A DNA stretch of 12,333 nucleotides, taken from the NCBI GenBank assembly GCA_964623395.1, contig CAZUSI010000043.1, positions 1 through 12,333 on the forward strand, given 5' to 3'. The notes under the pieces are model-generated. The model was not told where the DNA came from and did not search any database. It worked only from the letters and a program-made list of their open reading frames with translations. The DNA is from JBDRZD01 sp964623395. Lineage in GTDB: Bacteria > Hydrothermota > Hydrothermia > Hydrothermales > Hydrothermaceae. The stretch's first letter is position 1. The number at the start of each line of letters is the position of its first letter. Below are positions 7,501-12,333 of this stretch, one piece after another. A program made the translations under genes and the position numbers.

Positions 7501-7647
7501 ATGAAAGGGATTTTATCTTTAAATCAACAATTTAAAAAAATGATAAAGAATTTAAATGTGGATAATTTTATAGAAGTAAAAAAAAATCCTTCAAAATCAA
7601 CAAAAAAGGATATGTGTGGATTGTGGATAAATATGTGGATAAAATAG
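7501..7647 (+). CDS. Possible 48-codon small ORF upstream of dnaA
   Basis: An ATG-started ORF of 48 codons ends at a TAG 9 nt before the dnaA ATG, in the same frame as dnaA. The peptide is Lys/Asn-rich, begins MKGILSLNQQF and ends LWINMWIK. I recognise no family. It is open for longer than expected by chance in such AT-rich DNA, although the A-rich strand lowers TAA frequency. The start has no good Shine-Dalgarno (AAGAG directly abuts the ATG). A TATTTT ends 5 nt upstream, so a leaderless transcript is conceivable. The ORF spans the DnaA boxes, so the repeated TGTGGATAA shapes its C-terminus. It may be a leader peptide, a small protein or simply chance. Confidence 0.22.
   Translation: MKGILSLNQQFKKMIKNLNVDNFIEVKKNPSKSTKKDMCGLWINMWIK
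7521..7603 (+). repeat. 10-bp direct repeat AAATCAACAA in the dnaA upstream region
   Basis: AAATCAACAA occurs at 7521-7530 and again at 7594-7603, start-to-start distance 73 bp, with one copy on each side of the first DnaA box. The composition is simple, so chance is possible, but both contain the less common TCAAC core. Confidence 0.4.
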
Positions 7648-7656
7648 GGGTGAAAA

Positions 7657-8861
7657 ATGAAAGATAAAAATTTATGGGAAAAAATTCTTGAAAAAATAAA
7701 AGAAACAACGGATGAAAAAGTTTTTAAAGGATGGTTTGAAAACACAAAGGAGCTCGAGCTTCTTGAAGATAGATTAATAGTAGAGGTACCAAATGCTTTC
7801 GTCGGTAATATGATTGAAAGTATTTATTCACAACAAATAAAAAATGCATTAAAAAAATTGGGATACGAAAATTTAAGAGTTATATTTACACCAAGACCTA
7901 AAGAAGAAAAAATAGAAGGGGAAAAAATTAAAAAAATTATAATAGGTAAAGGGGAGGTAAGAGGACTTTTATCAAGATATAGGTTTGAAAATTTTGTTGT
8001 TGGAAAAAGTAATGAAGTTGCATATGCTGCTTCGAGGGCAGTTGCAGAAAATATAGGGACGGTCTATAATCCCTTATTTATTTATGGTGGAACAGGTCTT
8101 GGCAAAACACATCTTCTTCATGCAATAGGAAACTTTTTATTTTCAAAAAAGCAAAATTTAAATATAATATATACATCTGCAGAAAATGTAATGAATGAAA
8201 TGGTTGAAGCGCTTAAATCAAATAAGATGCCCGAATTCAGGAAAAAATATAGAAAAGTTGATATTCTTTTAATTGATGATATCCATTTCCTTCAAGACAA
8301 ATTTACTTTACAGGAAGAACTATTTCATACCTTCAACTCTCTTTACGATTTAAAAAAACAAATTGTTATAACATCTGATAGACCACCATGGGAAATAAGG
8401 AATGTTGAGGAAAGACTTGTTTCTCGTTTCCAGGGGGGACTTGTTGTTGATATAAAACCACCTGATTTTGAAACAAGAGTTGCAATTTTGAAATTAAAAG
8501 CAAAGGAAGAAGATATTAAAATCTCTGATGAGGTCATAAATTTTATTGCTTCAAAGATTAAAAAAAATATAAGAGAACTTGAAAGTTCTTTAACAAAAAT
8601 AAAGGCTTTTATGAATTTCTATAAAAAGGAAATTGATATTGAATTTGTTAAAGAGATTTTAAAGGATTATTTAGATGCTGCAAAGGAAAATGAGCCTGAA
8701 AAGATAATAGAGATAGTTGCTGAATTTTTTAATCTTACAAAAGAAGATATTTTAAATGAAAAAAGAACAAAAAATGTTTCTCTTGCAAGACAGGTGGTGA
8801 TGTATTTTTTAAGACATTATTTAAATTTACCATTAAAACAGATAGGGAAAATATTGGGTGG
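7657..8861 (+). CDS. dnaA: Chromosomal replication initiator DnaA (3' end in gap)
   Basis: The initiator AAA+ ATPase that binds DnaA boxes, opens the origin and loads the helicase. Domain I spans roughly residues 1-75 and includes the GWFENTKELEL strand region. A very short linker follows, then the AAA+ domain from about 108 (YRFENFVVGKSNEVAYAA). It has Walker A GGTGLGKT (144-151), Walker B ILLIDD (203-208) and a sensor-2-type ESRL-like region (NIRELESSLTKI). Domain IV begins (SLARQVVMYFLRHYLNLPLKQIGKILGG) but stops at the gap, just before the expected GRDHTTV DNA-recognition motif. About 401 codons are seen, and 35-45 residues should be missing. In-frame TAG and TGA just upstream make the ATG at 7657 the start. 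AGGGGTG lies 4 nt before it. Confidence 0.97.
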
Positions 8862-8961
8862 NNNNNNNNNNNNNNNNNNNNNNNNNNNNNNNNNNNNNNN
8901 NNNNNNNNNNNNNNNNNNNNNNNNNNNNNNNNNNNNNNNNNNNNNNNNNNNNNNNNNNNNN
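8862..8961. other. Assembly gap of exactly 100 N between dnaA and dnaN
   Basis: The gap removes the end of DnaA domain IV and the start of DnaN. Together these need roughly 165-210 bp before counting any intergenic DNA. The 100 N is therefore a placeholder shorter than the real sequence, and downstream coordinates are not true genomic distances. Any open frame read across the N run is artificial. Confidence 0.97.
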
Positions 8962-9995
8962 TACAGGTATCACTTCCTTCAAGAACGACGCTTCCAATTC
9001 TTGAAAATATTTTGATTGAGGCAAAAGGAAATAAAATATATCTTTCCTCTACAGACCTTGAACTTTCATCAAAAATAAGTTTTGAAGCAAAAATTGATGA
9101 AGAAGGAATTGCAACCTTAGATGGAAAGGGATTAAACAAATTACTTACAAATCTTCCAAATGAGATTATAGAATGCTCTCTTTTAGGTGGAGATTTTATA
9201 ATTAGATGGTCAAAAGGTGAATATAAGTTTAGAACAATGGATCCTGAGGATTTTCCAAAAATTGAAAAATTTGAAAGTGATGTGTTTTTTGAAATAGATG
9301 CAAGTAGTTTGCTTAAAGGAATTAAAAAAGTTAGTTTTTGTGTTGGAAAAAATGATCCGAGAGCATATTTAAATGGAATATTGTTTGAATTTAAAAATGA
9401 TAGATTGAATCTTGTTGCTTCAGATGCTCACAAACTTGGTCTTTTCTCCTTTGTTTATGAAAGTAAAATTTCAGAAAGAATAATTGTTAATCCAAAAATT
9501 GAAGATTTTGTAGAATCAAGAAAAGGTGAAAAAATAAAGATTTTTATAAAGGAAAATAATCTATGTATAGATTTTAAAAATGGATTTTATTTGATAAGAT
9601 TGATTGATGAAACATATCCACAGTATCAGGATGTAATTCCAAAGAACCCCCAAAATGTTTTAGAGGGTAATAGAAAAGATTTTCTTGACACATTAAAAAG
9701 ATTAATTCCCTTTACGACATCTCCAAATTTTCCTATAAAAATAAGTTTATCAAAAGAAAATGTTATATTTAGTGCACAATCCCCTGAATTTGGAGAAGCA
9801 AGAGAGGAGGTTCCAGCAGAATATACAGGAAAAACAATGGAAATAGGTTTTAATGGAAAATATCTTCAAGAAATAATAAAGGAAATTGATGAAGAAACAT
9901 GTGTTTTAAAATTTACAGAACCTGAAAGGGCAGTTATTATAAAAGGTTATCAAAGTGAAGATTTCTTATTTTTACTTATGCCTATCAGGCTCTAA
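8962..9995 (+). CDS. dnaN: DNA polymerase III sliding clamp beta (5' end in gap)
   Basis: The ring-shaped processivity clamp that tethers DNA polymerase III and other clamp-binding proteins to DNA. A TTG at 9012 is a false start. The same frame is open to the gap edge and reads QVSLPSRTTLPILENI, the conserved region that normally lies about 20 residues from the beta-clamp N-terminus. From there the family pattern continues: IYLSSTDLEL, FRTMDPEDFPKIE, LVASDAHKLGLF, LIDETYPQYQDVIP, and a C-terminal FLLLMPIRL matching the canonical end. About 343 residues are visible against a usual length near 370. It is separated from dnaA only by the gap. No recF follows; the next gene is convergent and overlaps by 24 bp. 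Confidence 0.97.
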
Positions 9996-10517
9996 GGAAG
10001 TCACAAATGGGCATATGATATCAATCTTTTTATACTTATTTTCTTCAAAACAATAATAAGCTGATATTTCAAAAAGAAAATTTTCAAGGCTCCCTTTTAA
10101 AATTTTTTCTTCTTGTGAATAAACCCAATTTACCACCTTTTCCTTTAAATAATTTATTGCAACTATTAAATATACATTTCCAGGTTCCATATCAGCAATA
10201 TCTTCACCTGAAGGATTAGGTCTTGCAGGGTCAGCACCTATTTGTGTATGGGAATGGAAATCACCAACAATTGCATATTCCATTCCTATGGATTTTAAAA
10301 GTTTTTCAATTCTCTTTATTCTTCTTGCAACAGGTTCCACATGATATGGCGTTCTTCTTGCAGATTGAATTACTTGTGCATCTTCAACTATTATAATATT
10401 TTCTGTTTTATATCCAAGTAAAAGACCAAAGCACTCCTGATGAAATACTTCTGCGCTTCCAAGAATAATTTCTAAGAAGGCAGGTTCCTTTAAAATTAAT
10501 TTTTCAGGTATTTTCAC
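9972..10517 (-). CDS. JAMM/MPN-domain metalloprotease-like protein
   Basis: A predicted 181-residue protein with a JAB1/MPN/Mov34 metalloenzyme fold. In bacteria and archaea such proteins include isopeptidases that cleave ubiquitin-like or sulfur-carrier proteins; the substrate here is unknown. The catalytic glutamate is E28 in HQECFGLLLG. The metal motif is H88-S-H90, then S103-G-E-D106. The spacing from H90 to D106 is longer (15 residues between) than the canonical HxHx10D. Residues after about 130 show no recognised domain. I start at the GTG at 10517. The frame also has an ATG at 10619, but that would add 34 residues antisense to the neighbouring gene, with no family similarity, before the first MPN strand (KLILKEPAFLEII). 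The GTG sits exactly 7 nt from a perfect -10 and has no Shine-Dalgarno. The 3' end overlaps dnaN. Confidence 0.82.
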   Translation of the reverse strand: MKIPEKLILKEPAFLEIILGSAEVFHQECFGLLLGYKTENIIIVEDAQVIQSARRTPYHVEPVARRIKRIEKLLKSIGMEYAIVGDFHSHTQIGADPARPNPSGEDIADMEPGNVYLIVAINYLKEKVVNWVYSQEEKILKGSLENFLFEISAYYCFEENKYKKIDIICPFVTSLEPDRHK

Positions 10518-10533
10518 TTTATAATTATAAACT
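10518..10533. promoter_or_regulatory. Palindromic bidirectional promoter between the JAMM and radical SAM genes
   Basis: TTTATAATTATAAA (10518-10531) is a perfect 14-bp palindrome giving TATAAT on the plus strand (10520-10525) and on the minus strand (10529-10524). On the minus strand the start point expected 7 nt after the last T is 10517, the G of the JAMM GTG. On the plus strand the radical SAM ATG (10534) is 9 nt after the last T, within the normal range. Neither gene has a Shine-Dalgarno. The -35 matches are poor on both sides (for example TTAATT at 10496-10501). Confidence 0.6.
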
Positions 10534-11559
10534 ATGGAATACAAAGAATTAGAAAGATGTGAAAAGCTTAAAAGAGGTATTTTATTAAAGGAATTTATAA
10601 GTTCCTTTTGTGAAAACAATTGTTTTTATTGTGCTTTTAGAAAAGATAGGGATTTTAAAAGAGAATTTATATCTCCTTCAAAAATTGCAGAAAATTTTTT
10701 TGAAAAATATAAAAGGGGTATTGCAAGTGGAATATTCATTTCATCTGGAATTATAAAAAATCCTGATGAAACTCAATATTTGATAAATCAAACAGGAATT
10801 ATTTTAAGAAAAAAATATAATTATAAGGGTTATATTCATTTAAAGATAATGCCAAATGCTGATTATGAAGCAATAAAAGAGGCAATAATTTATGCTGACA
10901 GGGTTTCAGTAAATTTTGAAGCACCAAAGGAAATTCATTTAAAAAATATTTCAAAAGATAAGGATTTTAAAAAAATATTTGATACTTTATTAAAGATTAA
11001 AAAAGCATATTTTGAATTAAAACAAAAATATAGTAAAATTCTGCCATATGGTATATGCACCCAATTTGTTTATTCACCTTTAAATGAGAAGGATATTGAT
11101 TATCTTGAATTTACAGAATTTTTATATAAAAAATTAAAAATTAATATGGTTTATTTTTCAAGATTTGTTCCCATAAAGGATACCCCCTTTGAAAATTTAA
11201 AAGAAGTTAATATTTTAAGGGAAAAAAGAATATATGAGTCTTCTCTTTTAATAAGGGATTATGGATTTGAGATTAAGGATTTAATTTTTGAAGATGGAAA
11301 TTTAAGAATTGATAAGGATCCAAAAATTCTTTATGCTGAAAAAAATAAAAATATTTATCCAATTGATATTAAAAGGGCAAATTATGAACATTTATTAAAA
11401 GTTCCCGGAATAGGACCAAGAAGTGCAAAAAAAATTTTAAAATATAGAAAAGAAATAAATAAAGATAACATTTGTTTTTTTATAAAAAATTTAAAAAGGG
11501 CATCACCTTATATAACAATTGATGGCAAAAGATTAAAAGAGGAGATATTTAATCTTTAA
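10534..11559 (+). CDS. Radical SAM protein with C-terminal helix-hairpin-helix, putative DNA modification/repair type
   Basis: A 341-residue radical SAM enzyme. The 4Fe-4S cluster motif is C26-x3-C30-x2-C33 (CENNCFYC). Downstream segments GIFISSGIIKNPDET, GYIHLKIMPNA, RVSVNFEAP and MVYFSRFVPIKDTPF match the family I know as putative DNA modification/repair radical SAM proteins (TIGR03916), often encoded beside a uracil-DNA-glycosylase-like partner. The C-terminal LLKVPGIGPRSAKKILKYRK (about 287-306) is a helix-hairpin-helix, a non-specific DNA-binding motif. The reaction is unknown. As I recall, relatives are over 400 residues and have a longer region before the cluster. An in-frame TAA at 10528-10530 shows that nothing is missing upstream here. 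The ATG has no Shine-Dalgarno and is probably leaderless. No glycosylase partner is visible. The 3' end overlaps the next, convergent gene by 11 bp. Confidence 0.85.
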   Translation: MEYKELERCEKLKRGILLKEFISSFCENNCFYCAFRKDRDFKREFISPSKIAENFFEKYKRGIASGIFISSGIIKNPDETQYLINQTGIILRKKYNYKGYIHLKIMPNADYEAIKEAIIYADRVSVNFEAPKEIHLKNISKDKDFKKIFDTLLKIKKAYFELKQKYSKILPYGICTQFVYSPLNEKDIDYLEFTEFLYKKLKINMVYFSRFVPIKDTPFENLKEVNILREKRIYESSLLIRDYGFEIKDLIFEDGNLRIDKDPKILYAEKNKNIYPIDIKRANYEHLLKVPGIGPRSAKKILKYRKEINKDNICFFIKNLKRASPYITIDGKRLKEEIFNL

Positions 11560-12319
11560 CTTTTTCAAATTCAGCTACCATTCCATCATAACTTGCAATA
11601 CAATTTACCCCAGTATTTTTTGAAATTGAAATTGCAATTTCATTTGGATTTGCTTTTATAACTTTCATTCCAAAATGTGTTAATATAATCTTTTTTGGAT
11701 TTAAAAAATTTATAATTTTTTCCATTTCAAGGTAGCTTAAATGGTCAACTCCTTCTTTTGGCTCATATAAAACCATATGAATTATAAAATTTTGTGAGCC
11801 CTTATAGAATTCAAAAAGTTTTTCAGAAAAAGAAGTATCAGTTATAAAAGATAAGGAATACTCTGGCAATTTAAATCCAAGACATTTAACATCTCTATGA
11901 ATATGGTATGGTGAAATATGAAATAGAGTTCCATTTATTTCAATAATTTCTTCAGGTTTCAAAATATGAATTTCCTCTAAACTATTTCTTAAATAAGAAA
12001 AAATTATTGGTTCAGGTGATAATGCATCTTCTGGTAAAAATAATTTACCTTTCTTTTTAAATCCTCCTTCTGTTATTGCTTCAACAATAACATTTAAGGA
12101 AGCAGAATGGTCAAGGTCCTTATGGGTTATAAATATACTGTCAATTTTTGAAAAATTTATTTTCCTTTTTATGATTTCATTAAGGGCACAAGGTCCTGGA
12201 TCAACATAAATGTATTTATTATTATTTTCAATTAAATAACCTGCTGCTTTCCTAATTCCTTTAAATACTACAAATCTTCCTCCACCTGTTCCAAGAAATA
12301 TCCATTTTATCTTATTCAC
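11549..12319 (-). CDS. Metallo-beta-lactamase-fold hydrolase
   Basis: A 256-residue MBL-fold metallohydrolase. It opens with the fold's first strand and glycine turn (FLGTGGGR). The principal metal motif is H66-K-D68-L-D70-H71, where most relatives have HxHxDH, so the second ligand is Asp. Further likely ligands are H141 (PYHIHRD), D161 (FITDTSF) and H215 (ILTHFG), with H193 in a DHLSYLE motif. The pattern resembles RNase Z-like and related stand-alone MBL proteins, but I cannot assign a substrate. The start is the GTG at 12319. An in-frame TAA directly precedes it, and AGAAGG lies about 5 nt upstream, so this start is well supported. The Shine-Dalgarno so close to a stop hints at an upstream gene on the same strand beyond the window. 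Confidence 0.85.
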   Translation of the reverse strand: MNKIKWIFLGTGGGRFVVFKGIRKAAGYLIENNNKYIYVDPGPCALNEIIKRKINFSKIDSIFITHKDLDHSASLNVIVEAITEGGFKKKGKLFLPEDALSPEPIIFSYLRNSLEEIHILKPEEIIEINGTLFHISPYHIHRDVKCLGFKLPEYSLSFITDTSFSEKLFEFYKGSQNFIIHMVLYEPKEGVDHLSYLEMEKIINFLNPKKIILTHFGMKVIKANPNEIAISISKNTGVNCIASYDGMVAEFEKVKD

Positions 12320-12333
12320 TTAAACCTTCTTTT

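Larger units (their letters stand above)
7440..7656 (+). other. Candidate replication origin / dnaA control region with DnaA boxes
   Basis: Three perfect DnaA boxes, all in the TGTGGATAA orientation, lie at 7557-7565, 7622-7630 and 7634-7642. A degenerate box (TGTGGATTG) lies at 7615-7623. The last two perfect boxes are 12 bp apart start to start, roughly one helical turn, suiting cooperative DnaA binding. The flank 7440-7550 is almost pure A/T (for example TGATTAATTAATTTTTTTC) and would serve as a DNA unwinding element. A box cluster beside dnaA is typical of bacterial oriC and of dnaA autoregulation, and the sequence cannot separate the two. I found no convincing DnaA-trio. The dnaA-dnaN spacer, another common oriC site, is lost in the gap. 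Confidence 0.65.

Noticed and set aside
7440..7656. DnaA-trio element next to the DnaA boxes
   Set aside because: I checked the sequence left of each box for the repeated trinucleotide pattern and saw none convincing.
8735..9139. ORFs reading through the N run (also 8833-9024, 3034-3222, and a dnaA tail continuing past the gap)
   Set aside because: They exist only because unknown bases cannot produce stop codons. The residues beyond the gap in the dnaA frame do not resemble DnaA and are dnaN read out of frame.
10518..10619. N-terminal extension of the JAMM protein to an ATG at 10619
   Set aside because: The extra 34 residues are antisense to the radical SAM gene and precede the first MPN strand. 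The GTG at 10517 has a correctly spaced -10 instead.
1..12333. CRISPR arrays, tRNA/rRNA genes, insertion sequences or phage genes
   Set aside because: No regularly spaced repeats, no RNA gene signatures and no transposase, integrase or phage-like proteins were seen on either strand.

Overview
This window is bacterial chromosome from a very AT-rich genome whose proteins are dense in Lys, Glu, Ile and Phe. It contains the dnaA-dnaN replication-initiation locus, so it probably lies at or near oriC. PstS has an ordinary signal peptide without a lipobox cysteine. That fits a diderm with a periplasm better than a Gram-positive. The K/E/I-rich composition is typical of uncultivated or thermophilic lineages, but I cannot name a phylum. 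Two runs of exactly 100 N (3111-3210 and 8862-8961) mark it as a scaffold with placeholder gaps, and each gap truncates real genes.

Layout. (1) 8-4262, minus strand: a complete-order high-affinity phosphate operon, pstS-pstC-pstA-pstB-phoU. The pstC start is lost in the first gap. (2) 4263-4368: a compact divergent control region in which the pst promoter and the promoter of the rightward genes have abutting -35 hexamers. (3) 4369-7439, plus strand: a two-domain M16 zinc peptidase and a flavin-reductase-like protein, overlapping at TGATG and followed by a short AU-rich terminator. (4) 7440-7656: a candidate origin and dnaA control region with three perfect same-orientation DnaA boxes, a very AT-rich flank, a 10-bp direct repeat and a possible 48-codon ORF. 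(5) 7657-9995: dnaA (C-terminus missing) and dnaN (N-terminus missing), separated by the second gap. (6) 9972-12319: three genes of alternating strand. They are a JAMM/MPN metalloprotease-like protein (minus), a short radical SAM protein with a helix-hairpin-helix tail of the DNA-repair-associated type (plus), and a metallo-beta-lactamase-fold hydrolase (minus). They meet tail-to-tail with overlaps, and the first two are head-to-head with only 16 bp between starts.

The most interesting feature is translation initiation and promoter architecture. The M16 gene and both genes diverging from 10518-10533 lack a Shine-Dalgarno sequence. Each has a perfect TATAAT placed so that transcription would begin at, or within about two bases of, the start codon, so all three look leaderless. 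At 10518-10533 one perfect 14-bp palindrome supplies TATAAT on both strands, giving a minimal bidirectional promoter for a JAMM protein and a radical SAM/HhH protein. Other genes (pstS, phoU, the flavin reductase, dnaA, the MBL protein) carry clear or fair Shine-Dalgarno sequences, so both modes appear to coexist.

The phosphate operon works as a unit: periplasmic capture, a two-subunit channel, an ATPase and the PhoU regulator. dnaA and dnaN are replication genes. The JAMM-radical SAM pair has no known joint function. Its shared promoter, its position directly beside dnaN where recF often sits, and the DNA-repair association of this radical SAM family make it the best candidate here for an undescribed functional pair, but that is inference.
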